The notes beneath the pieces are model-generated. The model was given only the letters and a program-made list of their open reading frames with translations, ran no database searches and had not been told where the DNA came from. A DNA stretch of 50,704 bases, taken from NCBI GenBank assembly GCA_034420695.1, contig DAOULB010000007.1, forward strand, positions 1-50,704, in the 5' to 3' direction. Of this stretch, positions 10,801 to 16,663 are shown piece by piece (within the stretch, counting starts at the first letter, position 1; each line of letters opens with the position of its first letter). This DNA comes from Io17-Chloro-G2 sp034420695. GTDB lineage: Bacteria > Chloroflexota > Dehalococcoidia > Lucifugimonadales > UBA3495. The translations under genes and the position numbers were made by a program.

Positions 10801-10888
10801 GAGCGGGAAGAAGTGCTGGCCTTAGGAGCAAGTCCAGTTCTCTGGAATACCTGGATTGCGGCGCTCTGCCGGCTGTCTGCAAGCGCAA
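1814..10888 (-). CDS. Giant secreted kexin-like S8 protease with PPC-like, P-domain, Fn3 and plant-type LRR arrays
   Basis: 3024 residues. After a hydrophobic export segment (about 34-52) come seven PPC-like beta repeats (about 65-870), each with a D.F.F, SNDD and LxxGTYYVxVxG pattern. An S8 catalytic domain follows: entry motif DPLYACQWHLKN, Asp930 (VDDG), His965 (HGT), Asn1063 (AAGNGG) and Ser1137 (GTSFSAP). A kexin/furin-type P domain spans about 1226-1345. Then Fn3, an LRRNT_2-like cap with about 13 plant-type LRRs (about 1463-1840), a cadherin-like beta sandwich (about 1843-1941), Fn3, a second cap with about 25 LRRs (about 2045-2723), Fn3, a Pro-rich linker, a BACON-like domain (about 2876-2975) and a dockerin/EF-hand-like tail with DTNGDFAIGLSEA. 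The LRR unit is 24 residues, LDLSxNxLTGxIPxxLGxL. No pro-domain precedes the catalytic domain; the gene 31 bases upstream supplies a candidate. The chosen start is TTG with no clear ribosome site; a TTG about 20 codons later is possible. The catalytic domain should be active outside the cell; substrate unknown. Confidence 0.9.
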   Translation of the reverse strand: MRLQTAGRAPQSRYSRELDLLLRPALLPARLPYGRLLLLGVVLLLCIHLMADGSRATAQAPADDHSNVLDNTATSLTLGAEAAGSLEAPGDVDVFAFTVTDASKDVWLYTTGDTNTAGYLFDDSSSDIATAVPIASNDDSIIASGDNFYISANLEPGTYFVAVTGPEDGTTGDYMLRSLDLTVAPVLTPGTSSDGTLTPGEIDVFQFALNEVSQDVWLYSTGDTDTVGFLFLSAGISGTAPFFLTINDDGALADESNFYLGANLEEGTYYLAVIGAADAEGVSATGNYQVQSMTGTDQVGEISEGPGVVILGSLEDGIIAPGEDQDVFKLDLSSRIGETNVVLYSAGDVDTIGTLLDADGDEVDYNDDTRYEDGSFNFRIARALEPEVYYIAVTGYVGRSGESTGPYRLHVEEVADQSGSRGSATVVTPNSSAMGFISKAGDTDYFSFSLSTPTVASIYTVGSTDTVGELQDGSGNTLARNDDGRLSPAGHNAFLIEQSLAADTYYVSVRGFDRETGPYRLVVETAEDPGSAAASAGTLELSTPVTAAIEPEGDTDLFKLELAPADTDPSQASRTEVVFYSTGNTDTKATLLASDGVTELNSDDDSGDGFNFLIRTSLAPGTYYVRVQGYDNNETGSYSLFAEPVTPLRVFGSLPGLHQVGRISTGHDQGIYRFAISNRGPVWIYAVGSVDSYGALYDSEFRPIASNDDGGILGMTRSFSIRETLDAGTYYIGVSSYGTGTGSYSVHLHNVVEPGDSIGSATPLEQGVPTVGTIQSPGETDFFRFTFSDDTNFRMHAAGAYIGRITGEITDGSGNEIDVNVYPTNHGFFVRDNLPAGTYYVKLSSGGAPVPYSIILLPDARLSGVFRECSAETAELTDEVTRERLFGDPLYACQWHLKNREELQEGEDINIEPVWEEGITGQGVWVVVVDDGMDHGHEDLSPNADPSLNYDYTGHGDIYQQFEHHGTLVTGVLAARDNGIGVRGVAPRATVFGHNFLAGQSDYSHADSMTRSREVAAVSNNSWGPRDGPGLGFADMFWEEAVKKGTREGFGGKGTFYVFAAGNGGRDGDDANLDEHANFYAVTSACSVNDRGRKSNFSEVGASLWVCAPGGGTRDGYRGLVTTDNSDRYRDEAHGTSFSAPIVSGVAALLRQVNGDLTWRDLKLILAASARKNDPDHEGWEDGARKYGTDSSHDVYTFNHSYGFGVVDAKAAVDLAWDWEIVPPFRTLTVKSSESLNLNLPNSGTVETGLTMDSDISFAEFIEVKAHFNHPSFRDMAIDLVSPTGATSQLVGYYEADSPVSLTGQIRLGSAKHLGENPNGAWTLRIADMVDNQVSGTLVSWEITVYGHAPTPAAPRILTLVPGEESLTVTWEEPEVRRGSIVSYDLRYIPTSEDETDENNWTVVSDVWAAGGDSLEYEITRLAGGTEYDVQLRAANAEGHGAWSDTTAGVPVRSTATCTTGTAIDNPAGSPDLVADCDALLALRDALEGTTRLNWSASLSFLEWDGVNEGSAGARVTHLVLPGMGLNGEIPATLGALSALEALDLSGNQLTGVIPPELGGLASLRELRLNDNSLSGDIPAALGNAGALEVLDLSDNGLDGGIPAELASLASLRELRLAGNSLSGAIPAGLGGIGSLEVLDLSSNGISGGIPTELRGLNRLRELHLGGNGLSGPIPQELIVLSSLERVDLGENALTGDLPAPAEATPSLQFLDLSLNMLSGSVPGELENWPGLVELDLSGNELSGALPGSWAALSSLERLDLSRNSLSEAIPAGLGQLGSLRALYLNDNRLTGDFPDWQGNLDGLEELYLANNQLTGCVPGVLRGTASNDLDNLGLAYCDVLLKGLEIQGATLDPEFDASTTDYEAIAGPSRVTIVPDGETGVSFEFLDDDGVAIPDADADEAGQQLDLGTSSSTVRVVVTSVDSKATLTYQISFRRAGGPGVPIIDASTVTPGTSALTVSWNAPASDGGFDIIAYDLRYIESGASPRSHAYWSTVAGAWERGEGDLSATIEGLIGGVEYDVQIRAFNGAQYSAWSSLVTGIPEAEGCGTGQAVADPTNNPGLVSDCGVLLALKATLPDNTAAGWSTQGPLESWQGVTLGGTPQRVTGLDLSGEMISMPIPSLLGRLDGLAALDLSGNEFSGPIPPQLRNLAALADLNLSGNQLSGAVPSWLVRLPNLESLDLSENLFTGRIPTNLGGLINLKVLDLSENRLTRTIPSSFGNITALETLNLSGNQLEGRIPGTFSRLPNLIDFNISQNRLGGSIPSVAASGTVDLSQNGLTGGIPAFDGQAGPRILDLSGNKLTGVIPGSWGAALPAHSNLVVMENVNVLRLGGNELTGTIPSTLGNLTDLTELDLSDNGLTGALPEWLPSLSGLEKIDLGGNELTGEIPSELGSLANLELLDLSGNQLSGQISSKLAGGSNSRPPLKQLLLSENNLTGMIPPELGSLATLTHLDLSDGRLSGGIPSQLGNLAGLEELHLSDNGLTGPIPAELGDLTSLEVMRLESNDLSGPIPDSLGGLVELTALDLGDNGLTGAIPLELGALTSLETLILTLNQLSGPIPAELGNLTGLEELGLGDNGLTGPIPAQLGDLENLEELDLHHNELTGEIPGELGNLVNLKTLLLSYNGLSGEPPEELGNLNSLESLWLFENQLTGGIPDWTRGLTQLQELVLRGNSFSGSVPAWLSELTQLTQLYMANNNLTGCIPAELLTLAFTTANDFVVLGLPFCPDAPQVLSVTKESGSLTISWSVPSDPDGIIGHFEVRYIRSDASGKDNDANWTMERVSSPEDAAAETISHTITGLTDGVEYDIQVRAVTADGEEGPWSRTRVETPGEPAPPPVVEPPVVEPPEGQRPRRYRGGGGSPTLAVLPQPEVSTRTLTFKAFVGQESPPPGLLQLWSPSTGSMTFKASSGSPWVSVNPDSGASTGPKDRLVVNVSVDASQLQVGRHRALLQIEGTGFSISPLWVQVFVDMFPAAFHGTLAPEYDTNGDFAIGLSEAHAAARDYFGNTISLERALEVAGLYFSR
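2726..4600 (-). repeat. Coding LRR array 2 (about 25 units of 72 bp)
   Basis: Tandem 72-bp units encode the 24-residue LRR consensus LDLSxNxLTGxIPxxLGxL. Two units are longer (near 3610-3660 and 3900-3960) and two are shorter (near 4030-4110). The adjacent units at about 3110-3220 and 3410-3500 are very similar, which suggests recent duplication or gene conversion. The repeats also create long open antisense frames that are not genes. Confidence 0.85.
5397..6350 (-). repeat. Coding LRR array 1 (about 13 units of 72 bp)
   Basis: Thirteen units of the same 24-residue type, capped on the N-terminal side by an LRRNT_2-like segment with DCDALLALRDAL. The last unit ends with a Cys-containing GCVP and a Cys 18 residues later, resembling a C-terminal cap. 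Confidence 0.8.
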
Positions 10889-10919
10889 GGGACGGAGTCG
10901 TGAGCAATGGCGGGGACTT

Positions 10920-11738
10920 TCACTTCGGTTCTAGTTCCCTCGCCCAGTTCGGGGCTGCGTTGATTACCCCCTCCTGCTGCGCCAGGGAGTTCGCCAGTTC
11001 CAGCGAAGGGAACCCCGGTTCGGTCTGCACCAGGAAACCGTTGTCCAGGAACTCCAGTTCCTCAGTGAGCTCCGTGGAAATGTCGTTTCCGGCAAAGAAC
11101 TTTTCAATCTGGGCTTGGTCCCAGTCGGCGTCCAAGGCCAGCAGGACCCCGCCGGGCAGTGTCATCAGGCCGTCCCCGGATTCCGCTTTGAAGACCGGCT
11201 GCGCGTCGGTGCCCTGGTCCGCCCGTTTCCTCACAATGCTGGTTTGGCCCATGGACGTGGCCACTTCGTCTTCAGCGGCGTTGGCGGAGGTCTTCTGCGC
11301 AACTAGGTCTTCTTGGAGCACAACCCGTATGGCGCGGTCGCCGTCATACCAAGTGTACACGTCCCCCTGACCGGACTCCTTCCCCCCTGGACCTCTGGAT
11401 GTCTGTTCAGACGCTCCTGCTAATGACGGGCCAGGCTGTACCGGTTTTCCGGCTTTTGAAGTTAGCGGAGGTGGCGGTTTAGGTGTTGATTTGGGCTCGG
11501 CCCCGCGTTCTAATCCGGCTTCGACCTTGAATGGGGCCGCCGGTGCTTTAGTATCTACTTCATCGGCGTCGAATATTTCAGCAACGCCTTTTTCCGAAAA
11601 GGCATCCTGGAACTGTGTCTTTGGTGGCTGCGGCTTGTCCTCTTGGGACCTGGCGGCGAACAAGACCGTGGTAGCGCTGCCCAAAATGACTAGAGCAGCT
11701 ATGAGGAGCCCTGCGGCTGCTGTTCTTCCCCGTCTCAT
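10920..11738 (-). CDS. Exported stand-alone subtilase-propeptide-like protein
   Basis: This 272-residue protein has an uncleaved signal or signal peptide (about residues 7-29), a disordered Pro/Lys-rich middle (about 35-125) and a folded C-terminal domain at about 195-272. That domain matches the pro-region seen in front of many S8 subtilases: VLLALDADWDQAQIEKFF, a strand ending in GFLVQTEPGFPSLELANSLA, and a terminal GVINAAPNWARE that corresponds to the usual VxxAxPN cleavage approach. In those enzymes the pro-region acts as an intramolecular chaperone and inhibitor. Here no protease follows in the same chain; the S8 giant is the next gene, 31 bases downstream on the same strand, and lacks such a domain. 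I infer that it folds or inhibits the giant in trans. ATG at 11738 with a weak ribosome site. Confidence 0.7.
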   Translation of the reverse strand: MRRGRTAAAGLLIAALVILGSATTVLFAARSQEDKPQPPKTQFQDAFSEKGVAEIFDADEVDTKAPAAPFKVEAGLERGAEPKSTPKPPPPLTSKAGKPVQPGPSLAGASEQTSRGPGGKESGQGDVYTWYDGDRAIRVVLQEDLVAQKTSANAAEDEVATSMGQTSIVRKRADQGTDAQPVFKAESGDGLMTLPGGVLLALDADWDQAQIEKFFAGNDISTELTEELEFLDNGFLVQTEPGFPSLELANSLAQQEGVINAAPNWARELEPK

Positions 11739-11887
11739 ACCCTGACATCCAAGGTCGGAGGTAGAGTATTACCCTCCACCGCTAGTCACGAATTAGCCTA
11801 AGGTCTGTTTCCGTTCAAGTCAACCGGATTGGTGTAGGGCAGAGGCGCGTACGACGCCGGGGCATCTTGTTGCTTACCTTTGGCACG

Positions 11888-11910
11888 GGCTCTCGGCAAG
11901 GACGAGAGCC
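11888..11910 (-). terminator. Hairpin after the LLM oxidoreductase gene
   Basis: A perfect 8-bp stem (GGCTCTCG/CGAGAGCC) with a 7-base loop lies about 60 bases past the stop of the oxidoreductase gene. No T tract follows, so Rho-independent termination is uncertain; it may protect the mRNA end or be a site for Rho-linked termination. Confidence 0.35.
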
Positions 11911-11970
11911 ATTGGCTTGGCTCTCCACGAACAATCCCTTTGGTTCCGGGCGCCGGGCTTCTACGCCCGG

Positions 11971-13035
11971 TCACCAGGACTTCAGCACCGGCAGAACTTC
12001 CTCTGCAAATAACTTCAGTCCCCGCTCCGCAACATCGTAAGGCGTGCCGCCGAAACGGAAGCCGACGTTCAACTCGAAGTCTCCAAGCAGGGCCCGCCGC
12101 CCTTCCAAGTCCCTCAGTATCTTGTCCGGAGTGCCCCAACTGGCCGCCTTCATGAACCCTTCCACCGCGCCCTCCAGCCCTGCCGAGCGGGCGATTTCCG
12201 CTTTCTGTTGGTAGGCGTTGTATCCCCTCACGTCCTTGAAATGGTCGCTCAGGAACTCGTAATGGTAGAAGTTGCTCTCCACGAACTTGCCCTGGTATTG
12301 ACGCGCCTCCTCTTCGCATTGCTCCAAGTCGGTGCCGCACACCACAAACTCGGTGAGTAACGGGCTCGGCGGCTCCGTGCCGTGAAATTCCCGGTGCAGT
12401 TCCCGTCCCCGTTCGATTCCCGGCATCCTCATCTCCCAGGGGCGGTCGGCGAACATAACTATGTGGGCGCCCAGCTTCGCCGCCGACAGGACCGAATCGT
12501 CGCTGGCTGCAACGGCATAGATGCGTCCGTCAAAGGAATGTTGCGGCCTGGGCCGTATCTCCGTCCGCTTCTGTTGGTAGTAAGTTCCGTCCCCCTCGAT
12601 GAAACCTGTCCGGAGGGCCTCGACTATCATCGGCGCCGCTTCGTCGAATCGCTCCCGGGACTCGTCCATGCTGATGCCGAAAGTTTCAAACTCCCGTCGG
12701 GCCAGCCCCCGTCCGAATCCCAGCCGCAGCCGCCCGTTCGTCAACAGGTCCAGGACGGTGGCGTTTTCCGCTACCCGCAAAGGGTTGTGCCAAGGCAGAA
12801 TCACCGCTGCCGTCCCCACGTCAATGTTGGAATGTTTGGCGGCCAGGTGGGTCATAAGCTGTAGATTGTCCGGCACGAATGAATAATCGTTGAAATGGTG
12901 CTCCGCAGACCAGAGGCAATCGAATCCCGAGTCAGCCGCTATCTCGGCAAGGCGCAGCTCCTCTTCCCACATCAGGCCGTCCGAGCCCTCCTCCCAGCCG
13001 TAACTGGAAAAGATCATCATCATTCCAACGTCCAT
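11971..13035 (-). CDS. LLM-class flavin-dependent oxidoreductase
   Basis: This 354-residue protein is a luciferase-like monooxygenase. It has the family start MDVGMMMIF, the SAEHHFNDY segment, TAAVILPWHNPLRVAEN, LDLLTNGRLRLGFGRG and RFDEAAPMIVEAL, all in the expected order on a TIM-barrel of usual length. Members use reduced flavin (FMN or F420) to oxidise a small organic substrate, often a sulfonate, alkane or other recalcitrant compound. The substrate cannot be read from the sequence. An AAAGGAGTG ribosome site precedes the ATG well. It is transcribed alone as far as can be seen, with a hairpin after its end. Confidence 0.9.
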   Translation of the reverse strand: MDVGMMMIFSSYGWEEGSDGLMWEEELRLAEIAADSGFDCLWSAEHHFNDYSFVPDNLQLMTHLAAKHSNIDVGTAAVILPWHNPLRVAENATVLDLLTNGRLRLGFGRGLARREFETFGISMDESRERFDEAAPMIVEALRTGFIEGDGTYYQQKRTEIRPRPQHSFDGRIYAVAASDDSVLSAAKLGAHIVMFADRPWEMRMPGIERGRELHREFHGTEPPSPLLTEFVVCGTDLEQCEEEARQYQGKFVESNFYHYEFLSDHFKDVRGYNAYQQKAEIARSAGLEGAVEGFMKAASWGTPDKILRDLEGRRALLGDFELNVGFRFGGTPYDVAERGLKLFAEEVLPVLKSW

Positions 13036-13158
13036 AGAAACACTCCTTTTGGGTTCATTCGAGAGGCCCGCCCCGTGCGGTCGCCCTCAAGGGCTGCCTT
13101 CTGCGCCTTCCAGTAACCCTTCCAAGTTTATCGTCAGGAGGAACCGAGGGGAAGGGTA

Positions 13159-14988
13159 CTATTCGGGGAAGAATGTAACGGCAACATGAAGGCGAATGAT
13201 ATCCTCGTCGGCCTGGAGGACTGCCGCCGCCGACCCAATCCCCTCCTCGAGTACTTCGTACTCGTCATCGTTCAGGCCCAGGTCCCAGGGGTCAGCCAAG
13301 CCCACCAAGAACTGGAGGTCAATCCAGGACACCAACTGTCCCTCCCCCGGCAGGCCGCTGCTGACCCTCTGGTACTCCTCCAAGGACGCCGCGTCGTCGA
13401 TGGAGCCTTGTTGGACCTCTACGGTGGTTTCCAGGGCCTCTTCGCTGGAGCCGAATATCAGGTAGCCGTCGTTCAGGACGAACCCTGGCAAACTGCCGGT
13501 GTCGAATAACCAGGAGTCGTCCACCAGTACCGTGGCGTCGTTGCGGGCTCCCACGTCCACGGTGTCAAATTCCACGTCCCCGGTGTCCTCGGCAAAGTCC
13601 ACCAGTTCATCCAGTGTGTCCAGTAGAGCGTCCTCGCTCCCGGAGTCGTAGGAGAGCATGACCACGGCGTTCAGGCCGCCGTCGCCGGAATCGATGTCCT
13701 CCGGGTCAAACTCTTCGATGCCTAGAATCAGCTCGCCTTCAAGGTAGTCCAGGAAGCCGGCTTCCAAATCAGTGCCTGTCTGGACTTCAACCAGTTCCAG
13801 GACCAAATCCAGCACGTCCGACGGGACGGGGTTTTCCCGCCGGCGGGGCGGGTCCGATGTCTCGTACTCTATTTCCCGGTATAAACTGTCGTAGAACTCT
13901 ACGACACCCCTCTCATAGTCCGGGTATCCGGGGTCGAACTCATCCAGCCGGTCCCGCCAGTTGTCCAAGACCGGATCGAATGCTATCCCGGTAAAGGCGA
14001 TGGCGTTGTCCGGCATCAGCCGCGCCGGCTCCGGCGCCCAGGACACGCTCTGCAGGTACTCCTCTTCGTTGGGAGCAACGCCCGTCAACGTTATGCCCCG
14101 GTCAATCCATTGGGCGGACGCGGCGGCCCACTCCGGGATGCTCCCATCATCCGCCATTTCCTGGAGTTCACCATAGAAATCAACGAAGTCGCCATAGTCG
14201 GAGTCTCTTGATATATCGCCCTGGGTGGTCAGGAAAACCGATGTGAACCTCCGCTCCGGCAGACTGGCCCGGGCTTCCTGGAACTCTTCGTTTTCGGCCA
14301 GGGAGTCCTCCCCGCCGCTGTCAGCCAAGTCCAGCACTTCGTCCAGCAGGTCTTCATGATGGTCCTGGTTGTCTCCACCCAGCAAAAATATCAGCACGTC
14401 TCCCGACAGAGCGTAGGACCCGTCGTCGTAGTCTCCTAACCAGTACACAAACCCGCCGGACTCGTCCTCCTCGAACTCCTGGTACTCCTCGTCCTCCAAG
14501 TAGTCCAGCCAGTCCTCCATGAAGTCTTCCGCCGCACCGTGGTCGCGGACGCCGATGGTGAACATTACCGGCGGAACATAGTTTCCGGCCACTTCCAGCA
14601 GCCCGGCGGATACCTCCGCGCCGATCCACGGCATGATGTCATCCTCAAAGGTCAGCCCGGTCTCGTCCTCGAATTCGTCCTCCAATTCCTCCACCGCATC
14701 GACGAATCCGTCGTATTCATTGAGGAGGTCCCAAATCTCCATCATCTGGTCCCGCTGCCCTCCCTCGGGATACAGCGAGCCCCATGCGTAAACCACCGTC
14801 CCATCGGGATAATAACGGGCAGAATGCTCCGGCGGGTCCAAGACCAGTCCGATAATAGGGTTGGGCAGGACGCCGGTGAAAACCAAGGCAACGGCAGCCA
14901 CTACAACGGCGATGAGGGCGGCGGCGGCAATTGCGATAATCTTAATGAGCACGGGCTTGCTCCTGGTGAAGGCTGAAATGGGGTGCAC
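13159..14988 (-). CDS. DUF3352 membrane-anchored extracellular protein
   Basis: This 609-residue protein has a cytoplasmic N-terminus, one transmembrane helix at about residues 14-40 (IKIIAIAAAALIAVVVAAVALVF read as a run of small and branched residues) and a very acidic exterior. The exterior has DUF3352 features: YPDGTVVYAWGSLYP near residue 60, a FEDDIMPWIGAEVSAGLLE segment near 115, and repeated blocks such as LPERRFTSVFL and DGYLIFGSSEEAL. DUF3352 has no assigned activity; proteins of this type are extracytoplasmic and seen in Chloroflexota, cyanobacteria and actinobacteria. GTG start at 14988 is chosen because it leaves a short n-region before the helix. Unusually rich in Asp and Glu. 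Confidence 0.8.
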   Translation of the reverse strand: MHPISAFTRSKPVLIKIIAIAAAALIAVVVAAVALVFTGVLPNPIIGLVLDPPEHSARYYPDGTVVYAWGSLYPEGGQRDQMMEIWDLLNEYDGFVDAVEELEDEFEDETGLTFEDDIMPWIGAEVSAGLLEVAGNYVPPVMFTIGVRDHGAAEDFMEDWLDYLEDEEYQEFEEDESGGFVYWLGDYDDGSYALSGDVLIFLLGGDNQDHHEDLLDEVLDLADSGGEDSLAENEEFQEARASLPERRFTSVFLTTQGDISRDSDYGDFVDFYGELQEMADDGSIPEWAAASAQWIDRGITLTGVAPNEEEYLQSVSWAPEPARLMPDNAIAFTGIAFDPVLDNWRDRLDEFDPGYPDYERGVVEFYDSLYREIEYETSDPPRRRENPVPSDVLDLVLELVEVQTGTDLEAGFLDYLEGELILGIEEFDPEDIDSGDGGLNAVVMLSYDSGSEDALLDTLDELVDFAEDTGDVEFDTVDVGARNDATVLVDDSWLFDTGSLPGFVLNDGYLIFGSSEEALETTVEVQQGSIDDAASLEEYQRVSSGLPGEGQLVSWIDLQFLVGLADPWDLGLNDDEYEVLEEGIGSAAAVLQADEDIIRLHVAVTFFPE

Positions 14989-15157
14989 AAGGCAGGCAGG
15001 CGCCGGAAGGCGGGCATTCTACTTGCCAGAAAGGGAGCGAAGGTCTTTATCGTCGCCAGTATCGCGAACGGCGGTCCCGGATTGACCGGGAAATCGCGAT
15101 TGACCCCAAAATCGCGTCTGCATTGCTGTTCAACAGGTGCAGGTTGCTGAATGTCCA

Positions 15158-15174
15158 TCTGCCCATAGGGCAGA
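15158..15174. other. Short perfect hairpin
   Basis: A 7-bp stem with a 3-base loop (TCTGCCC ATA GGGCAGA) lies about 80 bases past the end of the small membrane protein gene on the minus strand. No T tract is visible. It may be a weak terminator or an operator between this gene and the DUF3352 gene. Confidence 0.3.
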
Positions 15175-15257
15175 ATGGCTAACCGGCTGAGTAAAGGCAA
15201 CAGATGTAGGGCCTCATCCCAGTCAGCCCTTCGGTGCCTGGTTGATTCCTTCCAAGA

Positions 15258-15506
15258 CTATGCCGCTTCCCCCGACCCCTCTGTACCGGATTCGGATGGC
15301 GCATTTCTCTGTATATGCGCTAGAACTTCCGTCACCATAAATATCAGGAAACCGAATCCCAGGGGGCTGGCCAATCGGTACAGGAAGATATCAAACCCTC
15401 CCGACCTGGTGCCGGCCGCTCCCACGATCGCTGAGATGACGGCGATGACGATCATGACACCCGCGAGAATTTTGCCAATCAGAATGGAGTCCAGCTTCAG
15501 TTCCAT
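15258..15506 (-). CDS. Small two-helix membrane protein
   Basis: This 82-residue protein has two hydrophobic helices: about residues 10-30 (IGKILAGVMIVIAVISAIVG) and about 42-63 (LYRLASPLGFGFLIFMVTEVL), with a short Gly/Ser-rich loop between and an acidic Ser/Gly tail. It is likely in the cytoplasmic membrane. I do not recognise a family. The ATG at 15506 is preceded by GGGGGAG at good spacing, so I prefer it to the TTG at 15554 that would overlap the upstream coiled-coil gene. It follows that gene by 35 bases and the two are probably co-transcribed. Confidence 0.6.
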   Translation of the reverse strand: MELKLDSILIGKILAGVMIVIAVISAIVGAAGTRSGGFDIFLYRLASPLGFGFLIFMVTEVLAHIQRNAPSESGTEGSGEAA

Positions 15507-15541
15507 GTCTTCTCCCCCTGTTGGAATGACAAGCTTGCTGT

Positions 15542-16032
15542 CTAAAAGCTGCAACCCTCTTCCGACAGCGTTTTGCGGAGCCTGCGCGAAAGGTCCTCCT
15601 CCTCATCTTCAGCGTCTTCTATCAGGTCTTCCAACTCGTCCTCCATGTCTTCAGTGTTGTCTTCGAACTCGTCTCGCAGGTCGTCCATCTCATCCTCGAT
15701 GTCCCGCCGCTCTGAGCGTCTGGCGTCCTCCATCTCGTCCCGGAGGTCGTCCAGTTCGTCCTCTAATTCTTGGTATTCCTTGAACACCTCGAACCCCAAC
15801 TTGAGGCTCTCAGCCCTCAACTCGTGAAGGCGTTTCAGTTCTCCCGGGGGGTTAATAGCGTTCCAATCTTCTATGGCGTCTTCCCAATCCCTTTCGGAAT
15901 CAATATCGTAACGGTAGTCATCGACCCATTCCCCGCACTCCTCTGCATAGTCCTCAGGTTCCAGGCCCCCACCGCAGGCGGCCATAATTGCCGCAGCGGC
16001 AAAAGAACAAAAATTGACAGCACTCGGCGCAT
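15542..16032 (-). CDS. Acidic coiled-coil lipoprotein, signal peptide out of frame
   Basis: The main frame (15542-15985) encodes a Glu/Asp/Arg-rich protein whose second half is a long charged coiled coil (repeated DELDDLRDEMED-like heptads). Its first residues read AAAAIMAACGGG, an evident lipobox with Cys, but there is no start or signal peptide ahead in that frame. The ATG at 16032 has a strong GGAAGG ribosome site and begins MRRVLSIFVLL in another frame. Adding one base in the A run at 16001-16004 or 16009-16013 joins the two into a textbook lipoprotein signal (MRRVLSIFVLFAAAAIMAAC). So the gene carries a one-base deletion, or the run was miscalled, or it is slipped in part of the population. 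Function unknown; likely a membrane-attached extracytoplasmic protein. Confidence 0.6.
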
Positions 16033-16179
16033 GCTCACCTTCCTTTTAAGTGCCGGTGGCCTGCACGAGCGCCTCTCTGAAGGCGTAGAGGGGAAATTGG
16101 GGCGGCCGTTGCAGCTATGGTTGCCATCCGGGGTCACCCTTAACGGTGTCTCCTGTGGTTGAACAACCCGTGCACTTGT

Positions 16180-16205
16180 GATGATATGTTCCCTCGAACA
16201 TCATC
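16180..16205. repeat. Inverted repeat upstream of the lipoprotein gene
   Basis: ATGTTC-CCTC-GAACAT forms a perfect 6-bp stem with a 4-base loop, and the flanking GATGAT and CATC extend it with a small bulge. It lies about 150 bases ahead of the ATG at 16032. It could be an operator or an RNA hairpin. Confidence 0.35.
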
Positions 16206-16323
16206 GGTCAGTATGGACGGCTGGCGTGAAACCGTCAAGGTCGCCATACGCCCGCCCAACGCGCCTTGTTATTCCCAGTCAAAGGGACCGGGACTTCCTT
16301 GAAGACGACCTGTAGCGAAGCAG

Positions 16324-16357
16324 GCCTTGGGAGCCCGGCGGGAGGCTCCGTCAAGGC
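16324..16357. repeat. Two-part hairpin
   Basis: GCCTTG and CAAGGC make an outer 6-bp stem; GGAGCC and GGCTCC make an inner 6-bp stem with an 8-base loop and a two-base bulge on one side. No T tract follows on either strand. It may be a structured RNA element or a terminator of unusual kind. Confidence 0.35.
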
Positions 16358-16663
16358 AGCAATTGCTGACAGTTGGCCCTGGCATTCCAAGCGCTCTCTC
16401 CTCTATCATAATATTCACCCTTCCTGATTGCTTTGGCTGACTGCCGTGAAAATTAGCTCCGAAAAGCCAACGGCCCCGCCCACCGGCGGCCTGCAGCCCT
16501 TTTCACCAACCCCACTCCTTCCGGGAGCGGCTTGGGGACGCCCCTGCTATGCTCTGGTAAATCTCGCCAACTCCGAAACGGTGGGTTTTCAACTTCCTCC
16601 GGGACAGCCCTCGAAAATGTCCACTTTTGTCCCAAAATTCGGAAATTTCAAAGCTGCCAGATA

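Noticed and set aside
12895..13116. Plus-strand frame across the start of the LLM oxidoreductase gene
   Set aside because: It is the reverse of a well-supported gene start with a good ribosome site and gives no recognisable protein.
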